From Epiperipatus broadwayi (lineage: Eukaryota > Onychophora > Udeonychophora > Euonychophora > Peripatidae), in assembly GCA_028023455.1 (NCBI GenBank), contig JAQFVV010007208.1, forward strand, positions 62,001-126,000: DNA of 64,000 nt, in the 5' to 3' direction. This document shows, piece after piece, positions 48,660-59,703 of this stretch. The position numbers and the translations under genes were made by a program. Every line of letters starts with the position of its first letter. Within the stretch, counting starts at the first letter, position 1. The notes beneath the pieces were generated by a model, which ran no database searches, was not told where the DNA came from, and saw only the letters and a list, made by a program, of their open reading frames with translations.

Positions 48660-49560
48660 CTTCACCACATTACTAAGTCATGATCACTAGTGCATACTTT
48701 TTCTTCATTATCAAACACCTTAATTTTCCATATTTTATTCATTCCCTCTTTCTCTACCAATACATAATCTATTGTGTGAAATATATTATTTCTAGACCAT
48801 GTGTATTGTCCCTCATAAATATTTAATAAATTTCCACTACTGAAATTCACTTTCTGACAAAATTTCTTTAAAAGCTGTCCATTTTTATTATCTACATCAT
48901 CAATTTCTTCAATATGTCCATTCATATCCCCTATAACCATTATTCTCTTCCCCTTTTCTTTAAAACTTTGTATATCCTTAACTAGACATTCATATATGTT
49001 ACTGTTCCACTCCATAATAATTTGACTATCTCCAGTGGCTATATAAACTATAGCCACCATCCATTCTTGTCTACCCAACCTTATTTCAAACCACAAATGT
49101 TTTTGTCATTTAACAATATTTAAATATTTTTTTTGATATAACACCTATACCACCAGTCCTTTTTTCTTTTTCTTTTCTATTTATACCCTGCCATACCAAC
49201 TGTTCCAAAATAGGTTTTTCTTCTTCTCTTAGATGTGTTTCTACTACTGCTAATACCTCAAGCTCTTCTTTTTCAATTGTTTTATTTAATTCCATCCACT
49301 TTTCTGGTCTTCTACCACCTTGCATATTCAAAAACCCCAATTTTAACAATTTCTTCTTTCCTAACTACTCTTTTGTAAATTCTTTTAATTCTTTCTTCTT
49401 CAATACATTTATAAATAACTTTCTTACCATTAATTTTACAAACCCACACCGTCTCCAAATCTATATTTATATCTAAATCAAATTCCTTTTGCTTAGTTTT
49501 TACATTCAATCCATTCTTTTTCTTTATAATAATATTGCAATTTAAAATTCCACCCACCTT
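48660..49560 (-). pseudogene. CR1-like LINE APE-type endonuclease remnant
   Basis: Minus-strand frames carry LKLGFLNMQGGRRPEKW (first catalytic asparagine region), VLAVVETHL (catalytic glutamate), TGGIGVIS, then in another frame VAIVYIATG, IMVIGDMNGH (aspartate/asparagine pair), NIFHTIDYVLV and TSDHDLVMW (aspartate-histidine pair). This is a nearly complete APE endonuclease, the enzyme that nicks target DNA for LINE insertion, split by at least one frameshift near 49105. A frame at 49312-49557 overlaps its beginning and encodes the lysine-rich C-terminus of ORF1 or a linker. Confidence 0.85.
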
Positions 49561-49676
49561 TATAAGTTTCCCAAAAAATATTCTTTATAAATCAGACTCC
49601 CTAAAACCTCACTTCCTTGTTTTCCTAAATGCAACCCATCTTTATTATATAACTCCCGTTTTCCAATAAAACAATC

Positions 49677-50530
49677 TCACACATCCATAAACATAACATT
49701 ATTTCTTTCACACAATTTTTTCAATCTTTCATTTATAGAGCATGCCCTACCTAACAAATGCCTCTTGTCAAATCTTGGTAATAATCCAACTACTCCTACT
49801 CTTCCTTTAATCATAGTCAAATTCTTAATCAATTCTACATACTCATCCATTATTCTCTCTGATGATTCTGATAAATTATTAGTCCCCACCATAACATATA
49901 TATCTCTACTACCTTTATTTTTAACTTTATCTGCTACATCTTTAATTCTAGCCTCAGGCAAACCTACTCTTACATATCTGCTTCTATTTTCCCATCCAAT
50001 TATATCACCACATTCTCTAATTAGTGACTCACCTATCAATACTGTTTCATAATCTACTTTTTCTACTCCATCCATAACATTTTCTAATACTTTCTGGTCC
50101 TCCTTATTTATTCCTTCCTTATCATTCCTACTCAATAATTCCTTTATCTCCTCACATTTTATCTCTAATGATTTTAATTTTATTTCTACTCCTTCACTTC
50201 TTTCTCTATCTTATTTATTCTTTGGCTAATCATCTCTATTGCACTATTACTTTCTCCACCTATATTTCCTGATACTCCACTAAAACCATGCTCTATTATA
50301 TCTTCCTTAACTACATTTTGCTCCTTTTCCATTGTTTTTCTCTTTAGACTATCTACACTTAGAAAGCACTTTCTCATCTCTTTTATCACATTTACACTCT
50401 GACTATATAACCATAAATCTATTACATCATTTCTAGTCTTATTTACACATTTCAAGTGATAAACCTCATCACATACAATACATTCTACCCCAACACACCT
50501 AATTTCTTTTTTCCTATTATATATACATTA
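49677..50530 (-). pseudogene. CR1-like LINE ORF1: PHD-like finger plus SGNH esterase
   Basis: At 50440-50515 (minus) the reading CVGVECIVCDEVYHLKCVNK gives a C-x4-C-x2-C...H-x2-C pattern typical of the second half of a PHD-like finger. A helical, lysine-rich linker follows. The 152-codon frame at 49677-50135 then gives an SGNH hydrolase fold: VLIGESLIREC (block I, with serine at the expected nucleophile position), ARIKDVADKV, DIYVMVGTNNL (block III, G-x-N), and VVGLLPRFD. The terminal block with the D-x-x-H pair is not seen because the frame ends at 49677. ORF1 proteins of this type bind nucleic acid, and the esterase role is unclear. Confidence 0.75.
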
Positions 50531-50540
50531 TGGAATACAA

Positions 50541-51929
50541 ATGCAATCCATATTCTTTATTTTACGTATTTTTCGGACATTATATTTTTTCTTAAAAGTA
50601 AATGTTTCTTAAATTAAACAAAAATATTTTAATAACAAATTTATTAAAAACTAATCAACAAAATAACTTTTTGAAAAAATTCCTATATATAAAATAACAA
50701 TATATAAATAATAAAACAAAAAAAAATATTTTTTTAAAAAATTCTATATATATAAATAAACTGAAAAAACTTTAAAACAAATAAAAAACACAATTTTCAA
50801 TCTTTCAAATACTCTTAACCACTAATTACATTTGATCCACAATATTAATGCTCTCAGACGGAACATATATATATGATTGGAACTTATTTAAAGAGAATAT
50901 AGGGATTGATCATATGATGTCATAATGCAAATAAAAGAATAATAGTTGTGTGTTATTTGTATATATCCAATATGTAGTAAAAATGAAAAATAACTTTAAC
51001 ATCAGTTTCAAAAATGTTTTAAAAAATTTGTATTATTTTTGGGGGCTGAGAGAGGTTATTGAAAGAATGTTATTTTTTTTTTCTCTTGAAAAAGTTATAA
51101 TTATGTAAGCTTTAAAAGATTAAAGTTAGTTTGAATGAAGCATAGATACGACTTTAAACAAATCCTGTAAATTAAAAAATAAATAAAATGGATAAAATTG
51201 TAAAGAAAGAAAGAAAGAAAAAAACCTTAAATATAAAATTTAAATCATTGTTAACAACTTAATTCTCTTATTTATGAAAAAAAAAGAAGACAAGTGCATT
51301 TATAGACTAAATATTTATGAAGTGTAAATAAAAATGTGATGTAATATGATTTAGAATCAATAAATTTAAGCTAAGTATATAAGTGGTTTTTTTTTTATAG
51401 TGAAAATGATTATTTTTCATTTATTCATTTAGTTTTAGATTCTGAATTTTAGTTATACATGTTAAAAGATATTGGCTATTTATCTTTTAATACCAGAATT
51501 ATTGCTAAATCAAGAAAGAAATGGGCCAACTGATTACAAAAAAACTGAAATGTAGCAGAATAGCTAGAAGTAGAAAAATGTAAATATAATTACAATTTTA
51601 TTAACATGAATGATAATTTTTATTCATTTTACTCATAACATTCATAATATGGTAAGTTAGGTGATTCTTTCGAGTTATAACTCTATTTTCAATTATCTAA
51701 TAAAAATAATTAGTCAATGAAGGGATGACATTTATCCCAAAATATCCTTCTGTTTGAATAAAATACCTGTTTTTTGTGAGTCAATCTGCTGATATTTAAG
51801 AAAAGAAAAATCATTAACCTAGTATAATAACTCTATACCACCAAAGTCCACCAAAGATAGCTTGGAAATATTTCATAATTTATGTTTTAGGAAGATTCTC
51901 AATGTTAAAAGAAAAAAAGTAAGAAAAGG
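50541..51929. other. non-coding AT-rich stretch between two LINEs
   Basis: Nothing is recognised. Confidence 0.4.
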
Positions 51930-52055
51930 CTTATTTTATTTATAAATAATTTTATTGAAAAAACAATATTTAATAATGATACAATTGTAAATCAAAAATA
52001 ATAGTTATCCATGTTAGTCAGGCAACCAAATGTTCTGATGTGGTTACTGGTGTTG

Positions 52056-54215
52056 TTAATCCAGCTTAATCAGGCTCCACGTGTTGTCAAATAAAAATCT
52101 GGAAGAGATTATTCTGTCCTTATGGCGAAATTCCTTTAGCTTGGAAATGAATGTGTCTTCAGGCTTGGGATGAGGAAAGGTAAACTTGTTGCGACATCTG
52201 GCCAACCAGATGGCATAAGTCAGAAAGGTTGAGAGTCTTGTGGTGACATAATCCCTGGACAGGAAGCAGCATTTAATATTTAAGATTTTGTTCAGGGAAA
52301 TGTGGCAGTGGTAAGTAATGAAAGTTCTGATTTTGTCATATGCTGGGCAATCATTTATCATATGATCAAAGGTTTCACAGGTTCTATGGCAGTTGTGACA
52401 CATAGGATCTATATTCTTGAGGAATCTCCTGTAGTGCAGGAACCAGTTTGTCTGGAGTGAATTCAGGTTGATTTTTATGAGAAAGTCCAGGAACCTTGGC
52501 TCCAGCTTGAGATGCTTGAAAAACCTGGTGACCACGTGATTGTTACCACCGAGGTAAGGAATGGTAGAGTTTTGTGTGGGAAATAGCAGGCCATGAGCAT
52601 CCCAAATGGAGATTTTTTGTCTGAATGCTAGGGAAGAGTGGCCATTGTGAGCGAAAAGGTAGTCAAGTATCTGATTTAGCCAGCTTATCTTTGAAGGTAA
52701 AGGTCTGTCAGATGGAATGACTGGTTGTTCCGCTACAATCTGGGGAAATTTCTTTTGTAGGATGTGGATCAGAGAGTGGCACTTTTGGTAATATATAGAA
52801 AACGTAGCATGCAACGACATACCATTATTTTTACTATGTCGCTGCATGCGTTCAATTCCTATGGCCGCTGTTTTACCATTCCACAACAGCCGTGCACAGA
52901 TTCGGTTGATTTTTGTATTGAAAGCCTTTGTCATGTTAATTATGGGTAGATAGTAGCTAATCTTTGCCATTACCTTGATATTGAGGAGAGAGATTTTCCC
53001 TTGCAGTGATAAATAAACCTTGGCAAGGTTTTTAACTGTGTTGGTGGCGGCTTCAATGATAGAATTCTGTATTTGTATCGACATGGCTTGCAGTGACTTG
53101 TATATGGGAAACCCCAAAAAGTTTTGGGGGTCTGCTGAGAAAGGCGATGATATCTTCTTGCCGGTGTTGATTTTCCAGGCCGATGACTTGTTGAGGTTGA
53201 AGGAAAGTTTGGAGGATTCGGAAAATTTGTTGATTATTTGTATGAGAGGTTTTAGATATTTTTGGGAAAGTAAGGTGACAAGGACATCATCCATGTAGGC
53301 AAATGCTTTACAGTGTTTCTTCAGCTGGGGTATATAGATTCCTGGAAGTTCTGCCTCAATCTGTTTAAGAAGGGGGTTTAAGTAGAGTATAAATAGGAGA
53401 CCGCTAAGTGGAGATCCTTGGGGTATGGATTTTGAAGGAATAAAACCATCTGTAAAGAAACCATTCAGGGAAATGTGGACCAATCTGTTGTTTAGTAGAT
53501 TGTCCAATATCTGAATGATTTGAGTAGGAATGTCTAGTGCTGAGAGGCAATTGAGCAGGATGTTGACATCTACTGAATCAAATGCTTCAGAGATGTCTAG
53601 CTGAACGGCAATGGGTTTATATAGATTCTTGGATCTGATATGATCACAGAGAATTTTTATCTCCCCGATTGCAGAGAGTGTGGATGAGCCCTTCTTTGCA
53701 AATTGCAACTGGGATATGTTGTCCAGAATAACATCTTGTATTTTCTCCTTGATCACACCTTCAATGACCTTTAACAGGATTGGGGTCATGGAGATTGGTC
53801 TTATGCTAGATAGAGCAGATGCATCCCAGTTTTTCTTAACAAAGGGGACCATCGCTATGGGATAAAGTTTGGGGATGATTTTTTTGCTGTTTGCAAGATG
53901 GTTAATTAGTTTTAATACTATGGGAGCTGTGAAATTCTCAAGGTGCGTAAGTATGAACTTTGGAATGCCGTGTAGTCCTGGATGGACATTGGACGGTAGG
54001 GTGGCCAAGCGGTTTTTGATGTTTGATATCGTTATTCCATGTTCATTGTTTTGTGATGTCTCATGCCACTGATTTGTGGGGTAGGTAACAGAGTTTGATA
54101 GGCGGTTTTTGAAATATGACTCTATTTGAATGAGCATTTGGTTGCCAGAGGTATGGCTACCACCGATGAGGAGGGACAAAGGAGTTTTTTGTTTTTCCTT
54201 GCCCCTAGAGCCCAT
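52056..54215 (-). CDS. LINE ORF2 reverse transcriptase region (719 codons, open)
   Basis: The frame is open from a methionine at 54215 to the stop at 52056. RT motifs by residue: IRPISMTPILLKV (138-150), VQLDISEAFDSVD (204-216, motif A), IPQGSPLSGLLFILYLNPLL (264-283, motif B), AFAYMDDVLVTL (304-315, catalytic box with methionine at the second position), LSFNLNKSSAW (motif D) and FLGFPIY (thumb). A C-terminal cysteine/histidine knuckle (CHNCHRTCETFDHMINDC) lies near residues 595-615. That knuckle and the long region after the RT fit the L1/Tx1 group. The true reading joins the upstream endonuclease frame near 54200, so the methionine is not a natural start. Enzymatic motifs look intact. Confidence 0.85.
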   Translation of the reverse strand: MGSRGKEKQKTPLSLLIGGSHTSGNQMLIQIESYFKNRLSNSVTYPTNQWHETSQNNEHGITISNIKNRLATLPSNVHPGLHGIPKFILTHLENFTAPIVLKLINHLANSKKIIPKLYPIAMVPFVKKNWDASALSSIRPISMTPILLKVIEGVIKEKIQDVILDNISQLQFAKKGSSTLSAIGEIKILCDHIRSKNLYKPIAVQLDISEAFDSVDVNILLNCLSALDIPTQIIQILDNLLNNRLVHISLNGFFTDGFIPSKSIPQGSPLSGLLFILYLNPLLKQIEAELPGIYIPQLKKHCKAFAYMDDVLVTLLSQKYLKPLIQIINKFSESSKLSFNLNKSSAWKINTGKKISSPFSADPQNFLGFPIYKSLQAMSIQIQNSIIEAATNTVKNLAKVYLSLQGKISLLNIKVMAKISYYLPIINMTKAFNTKINRICARLLWNGKTAAIGIERMQRHSKNNGMSLHATFSIYYQKCHSLIHILQKKFPQIVAEQPVIPSDRPLPSKISWLNQILDYLFAHNGHSSLAFRQKISIWDAHGLLFPTQNSTIPYLGGNNHVVTRFFKHLKLEPRFLDFLIKINLNSLQTNWFLHYRRFLKNIDPMCHNCHRTCETFDHMINDCPAYDKIRTFITYHCHISLNKILNIKCCFLSRDYVTTRLSTFLTYAIWLARCRNKFTFPHPKPEDTFISKLKEFRHKDRIISSRFLFDNTWSLIKLD

Positions 54216-55195
54216 CTGAGATAGCCACGTGTCCAGCAGTGTTGGCCAGGTAAGTATAACCTAGCATTCTTTGTTGCTATTATTTCAGCAATCGCAGCTT
54301 GTTTCTGCTTGTACTGTGTTTTAAGTAATAGGAGGTTGTCTGTAGTACCATCACTTGAGAAATTTTTAATCCTATGGTGAAGCAAATTAAGCTCATTCAT
54401 CAGGGTTGTTGACCCTTTATGTCTTTTTTTTTTGGTGTGCTGTATGATTATGGTTTGGAGGATGCCTGTGAAGGCGAACCAGGCTTCCTCAGGATTTATG
54501 TTAAGAATGTCAATTTTTTCCAAGAGTATGTAGGCATCTGAGAAGACAGCTTCTGTGGCAGTAGCTTTAGTTATGATTCTGATTGTTTTATTGTAGTCTA
54601 TGGGAGTGTAGGAGTCCAGATCTAAAGATGCCATCAGGGCAAGATGGTCTGAGAAGGGAACGGGTTGAAGCTTGGCTTCCAAACCATAGTGCAGCTCTGA
54701 GGTGTAAAACATTAGGTCAATCAGTGTTCTAGAGCTCTTCGTATAGAATGAGTATGCATCCGCAGGGAAGAAACCTCTGCCATTTATGAAACCCCTGGCT
54801 AAGAGATGGAGGTATTTCCATGTGAACACATCATATTGCAGGTTGAAGTCCCCCAAGAGGATTGTAGGGCCTGTGTTGTTTGCAGTGATGAGATTTATGG
54901 TGTGTATTATTCTAGAATAAGTCAATGGGTTGTTCTGGCAGTATATGTATATTGCAATGAATTCACTAGATTGGTATATAAGCTTGATTGCAATGAGATT
55001 GGCATCATGGTAAAGCACTTTATAGGAAGAAGGTGGTTTCCTGTTATTAATGATGATTCCTACCCCTCCAGCAGCTGATGTATTAGTAGACAGAAGAGTG
55101 AAGCCCAGTTTTGAAAGTTCGAGAATTATGTGAGGGTTGGAGTTTAGGTGATATTTGGTCTCTCCTAAGAATAAAATATGAGATGTAAGAAGGAA
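54122..55195 (-). pseudogene. LINE APE-type endonuclease, 5' truncated and frameshifted
   Basis: The 298-codon frame begins at 55018, but similarity starts earlier: FLGETKYHLNSNP (catalytic glutamate, about 55170) and SAAGGVGIIINNRK are read in frame before the first methionine. Further on: ILLGDFNLQYD (D-x-N pair), SSRTLIDLMFY, and VPFSDHLALM (D-H pair). A helical linker follows to YLPGQHCWTRGYLRW, after which the frame departs from the RT frame near 54200. The first catalytic asparagine region is missing, so the copy is truncated there. Confidence 0.8.
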
Positions 55196-55389
55196 AAAAA
55201 ATGCCCAAAATATCTATTAAAAAAGTGCAATTTATATGATGATTCTATAAATGGGTGCAAATCTTTTATTATTACAAAGTCATAAGTAAACTTTTCAATT
55301 TCATAAAGACATAGTCATAATTAAAAGGTTTAAATTAGTTATTATGCCATAACTCTTAAGGTCAAAAGTACCTTTACATTTGAATATCA

Positions 55390-57201
55390 ATATTTAATTA
55401 AACTCCCTTAAGTCATCCATTCATCTTATATAATTGACACAGATGATTACATACATGTAAAAAAGATAAATGATCTCCAATATATGTATGTTGTGCTGCA
55501 CTAACATTTGTCAGTTTGTTTGAATTATCGTTCCCACACACATATATATTCAGTGCTCACAAATCTCAAACTTTGATGGACAGGCTTCAATCCTCTCCAC
55601 TCTATTTTTAGCCATCTATATCTGATGATAGAATGCCCAAATCTCTTGTTGATGCCAATATTATTATCATACCCACATTGACTATATGTTACTCTGACCC
55701 CTCACATGAGCATAATTCCAGCTGAATCTGTAATATAAGAATACAAGTATATTGTGTATACTTAAGCTAGATGTAATTACAGGGAATTTGAACAGACTTT
55801 CAAGCTCCCTTCAGAACTCTGCTCCATTTTATATAACTTATACACATTACCACATATATGTGAAAAAGATTAGTGCAGAACCAGCATATCTCTTGAAACA
55901 TTGTGCATATACTAATCTGTTTGCTGTGATATTACTAACAATAGAATGTATTTGGAATATTTAAATAAAATAAAATTTTTCTAAAGACATTCAACACACA
56001 TATTAGATGATGGAACTAGTTCAATATAAAAATACAGCTAGAACACCATCATCACAAACCTTCAGGAAAACAATAATCAGTGCTTGGTTTATATTAATAT
56101 AACAAATCTTCAAACTTTAATGGACAAGATTCATTTCTCTCCACTCTCCAGCTCTTTATACATCCATATTATTGAAAAATCTGATGAAGAAATGCTCAAA
56201 GATCTTATTGATGCCAATATTATTGTCATACTCATATTGGCCTTAAGTCACTCTGACTTTTCATATGTAGGATATTAATATGTCTATTTAAGTACACAAA
56301 ATAGGATGGGCAGGATTTAGGCTGAATCTGTAATGCTTGAATAAGTTAGATATAATTAAAGGGGATTTTAACACAGACTTTCAAGCTCTTCAGTAATCCA
56401 CTCCATCTTATATAATAGATACACATTATCACATACATGTGAAAAAGATAAATAATTTCCAATACATATATTTTGTTATAAGCCAGCACTCATCAGTTGG
56501 TTTGAATCATCATCTCCTCCACACACATATATAATCAGTCTTCAGGGTTTTGAGCATTCCATTATCAGATTTTCAATAATGTGGTTGGCTGAAGAGTTGG
56601 AGAGAGGAGAAAATTGAAGCCTGTGTATTAAAGTTTAAAGATTTGCTACATTAATATAAACTGAGCACTGATTATGTATATGTTTGGGAGAAAATGATCT
56701 GGACCAACTGATAAATACTGGTTCAGCATGAAATATGTATAGTGGAGAGCATTTATCTTTATCACATGTATGTGGCCTTTGTATTAATTATATAAAATGA
56801 AATGGATAACTGAAGGAAGCTTGATATTCTGTGCTAAAATCCCCTCAAATTACATCTAACTAAAGGATATATTCTACATCTGTATTCAAATATTACAGAT
56901 TCAGCTTGAATTCTGCCCATCCCTCTTCTGAGTATTTGAATGGACATATTAAGATTCTAACAATGAGGGTTCAAAGTGACTTAAGGCAAACATGGATATG
57001 ATAATAATATTGATATCAATAAGAGTTTGATCATTCCATCATCAGATTTTCCATGATATACATAGTATAAAAGTTGGAGGGTGGAGATGATTGAAGCCTG
57101 TTCATTAAAGTTTGAAGATGTTCTATCTTAATATAAACTAAACAATGATTATATATGTGTGGGAGATGATGATCCAGACCAATTGATAAATGCTGGTTCA
57201 C

Positions 57202-57215
<14 letters not shown>
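55390..57215. repeat. array of direct and inverted copies of a dispersed ~0.5-0.6 kb repeat
   Basis: Plus-oriented copies lie at about 55390-55890 and 56085-56530; reversed copies run from about 56540 to 57210. Recognition blocks are CTTCAAACTTTAATGGACA with CACTCTCCA, AATCTGATGA-GAA, TTGATGCCAATATTAT, GCTGAATCTGTAAT, and GTGAAAAAGATAAATGAT followed by CAGTTGGTTTGAATCATC. The same blocks form the arms and flank of the foldback at 17695-18395. No coding frame. Copies are diverged and truncated, as in an old satellite-like or foldback family. Confidence 0.8.
55985..56071 (+). repeat. 87-bp dispersed repeat, copy 2
   Basis: Inverted copy of 4830-4916, embedded between units of the 55.4-57.2 kb array. 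Confidence 0.8.

Positions 57216-57244
<29 letters not shown>
57204..57244. repeat. (TA)n microsatellite
   Basis: About 41 bases of TA repeats at the end of the repeat array. Confidence 0.95.
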
Positions 57245-57246
<2 letters not shown>

Positions 57247-58243
57247 AAGATCATATTTTTTAATATGTATTAGTTATCTAACATGTAGTGGATCCTTGCT
57301 AATTATAATTAATAAATATTATATAATTGCTATATTAAACTAATTTATCCAAGTAGTTTACTTAAGATTAATATAAAATTAACAATACATAAATAAGAGT
57401 AAATTCAGGTGATCATGAGATTGCATGTTTTATAACTCATAGCTGTCATTAACTCATCATATTATTAATATTCATATTATTAATTTTATTGTATTAAATT
57501 CATTAATTGTTTTTGATTTTATAATTGACCACACATTATATATAATTGTGTGAAAAGGATCAAATTCACATTTAGAACATAAAATGCTAGTGCTCCTAAA
57601 AATAAATATGGTCATTCTAAAATTCATGCTGGTTTTCACTTAATACATTTTCTAACATTACTAGGTATACAAACATGATGACAATAAAGTGATGTTAAGC
57701 CAAGTTATTGCAAGTGACCTTAAGATATTCCATTAAAATATATGTACATACTGTTTTATAGTACCATGTCTAAATAAAATTTATTTTGCTTAGATATTTG
57801 TGTTTTATTACTTATATTCATTTTATTGAGCAACTGAAACTGATGACACTTAATTGATTCGAAGTTAAGACTTATTTATTATAAAAGATATAACATTATC
57901 ATTATATATATATATATATATATATATTGTGCCCTTGTCTGTAGGTCATAGGTAGGGTAGAAAGGTCAATTATTAAAAAGATTTAAAGATAAAATAACAA
58001 TAGTAATAATTGATTAATAAAGTATGCTATTCACTCACTTTGGCATGTTTTGGGTGAATAACTAATAGATTTAATAACTCAATGTCATTTTTAAAGAGAG
58101 AACATGAATAATTTAATTGAGATATTAATAATTAGAGCAAATTAATATGGTATAAAAGCTAAACAGTAATTGATTTTGGATGGGTAGAGGGGAGAGTGGA
58201 TGAGTGTCTTATCATAAAGCACAATAACTTCTGGTAATTTCTT

Positions 58244-58289
<46 letters not shown>

Positions 58290-59586
58290 TTTAAAGAATT
58301 ATACATCACTGATTGTTAATTTAATGTATTTATTATTATTTTTTTATATTGTCAAATTACTTTGTAATCCAGGTAAATAATACTGAAAACTATATGATTG
58401 TAATAAGTTTTTCCTTTCTTTTGTTTATGTTATAATCAAATGATTATTTTTCTGGAAGAGGTCGCTAAAGTAAAAAAAAAAAACAAAACAAAACAAAACA
58501 ACCAATTTCATAATCAAGATCTTTTTTTTTTAAAAAAATATAGTCTGCTTTTAGTTTTCAAGGAAGGAACAGTGCTGAAATTTGGTAACTCAATTTTTTC
58601 ATTTTATTTTGCAGAAATAAATGTAATCAAAGTAAAATTTTAATAATATAATGTGTGGCTAAAATTTTTTGATAAGATATCCTGATTTTCTTTGCCATCT
58701 ACCTATTTAAAGACCTTTTATACTTAAAAATTTATTGTCTCACGCTAAAGTTAAAAATGACAGAATTAACTAAGGGAATCACGAAAAGTGTTATTATGTC
58801 TAAATTAAGGAAGATAAATGATTTCCAAGTGAGAAATAATTATTTATTAACTTTATGTCATTTATTGATATTTTCTTGGTATAGAAAGAAAAAAAAAATA
58901 ATTGAAAGAAATATTTTGAAACCAAGGAAAATCAACTAGAAACATTTTCGCGCTCTTTCTCAATATTGTCTGCCTTTACAAGTAATGTAGTTACATACGT
59001 TAAAATATGTTTTATTCACCAAGAATTGTCTGGAAATAATAATAATGATAAATAAGATTAAATTATGCACCTGTATATTTTTTAAAAAAAAATAAAAAAA
59101 AAAAATATAAACTTTCTCAGAGTAAATATAGGAAAAGTTATATAGGGGCATTCTTACGGAGAAGTTACCGTTAAAAAAAAATTTTATAATTCCTAAAGTA
59201 TGAACAAAACCAAATATCTTAGTGACTTAATGATAAAAATAAATGATATATTATATTATACATCAGTTGGAATTATTAAAACTTCATGTACACGTAAATT
59301 GACTGCAGTTATTATCATAATAATCTCTCGGAAAATTGCGCATTTTCGTCCATAAGTAAGCTAGCTAATAAGTATACGTATCGTCAATAAAAAAAAATAT
59401 TGTGTATGTTTATCGTCTATAGTCAAATATTCGTCTATGTTAGAAGTCTATTTTTTTTCTTGGATCCCAAAATTGTAGTAGTTTAATTCAAGTAAGAATT
59501 AATCTTCAATTCTGCTATATGTTTCTTTACCTAATTTATTAAACGCACAAAATAAGAGAAAACTTTTATTTAAAGGAAATAATACC
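57245..59586. other. non-coding AT-rich stretch
   Basis: It contains (TA)n at about 57904-57927, the poly(A) run at 58249, an (AAACA)n run near 58477-58500, and a patch with more CpG than average at about 58945-59450. No gene is recognised. Confidence 0.35.
58249..58287 (+). repeat. 39-base poly(A) run
   Basis: An uninterrupted A run. It could be a young retrocopy or SINE tail, but nothing recognisable lies immediately upstream. Confidence 0.9.
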
Positions 59587-59695
59587 ATGCGTTTATTGTT
59601 TTTAAACTTGCTTCATGAAATACGACTGGATAAAGCTCTTCACCTGGACCAATTGCTCAACAGAAAAACATTTTCTAATGAGAGAGTATGCACTT
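59587..59695 (+). CDS. possible first coding exon, weak
   Basis: ATG at 59587 opens a frame with unusually varied residues for this region (NLLHEIRLDKALHLDQLL, then NRKTFSNER), followed by a donor-like GTATGC at 59696. Upstream lies the CpG-containing patch at 58945-59450, which could be a promoter area. No known protein family is recognised and no second exon was found, so this may be chance. Confidence 0.2.
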
Positions 59696-59703
59696 GTTAA
59701 TTA

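Larger units (their letters stand above)
46330..50540 (-). mobile_element. frameshifted CR1-like LINE
   Basis: A minus-strand non-LTR retrotransposon covers about 4.2 kb with ORF1 (zinc finger plus esterase), then endonuclease, then reverse transcriptase and a C-terminal tail in the standard order. All frames are broken by small indels, but amino-acid similarity is well kept, so the copy is moderately old. ORF1 with a PHD-like finger followed by an SGNH esterase is known from CR1-group LINEs. The exact clade is not certain. A TA-dinucleotide expansion interrupts the RT. The 5' end near 50540 and 3' end near 46330 are approximate. Confidence 0.85.
51930..55195 (-). mobile_element. 5'-truncated Tx1/L1-like LINE
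   Basis: A minus-strand LINE of about 3.3 kb with endonuclease (55195-54122) and reverse transcriptase (54215-52056) separated by one frameshift. There is no ORF1; homology begins inside the endonuclease at a GETK block, so the copy is 5' truncated. AATAAA-type sequences near 51940-51970 mark the 3' end region. Its base composition is less AT-rich than its surroundings and the RT frame is intact for 719 codons, so the insertion is younger than the CR1-like neighbour. Confidence 0.85.

Noticed and set aside
52764-54072. Plus-strand frames of 61-92 codons opposite the Tx1/L1-like RT
   Set aside because: Antisense shadows of a clear RT with intact motifs.
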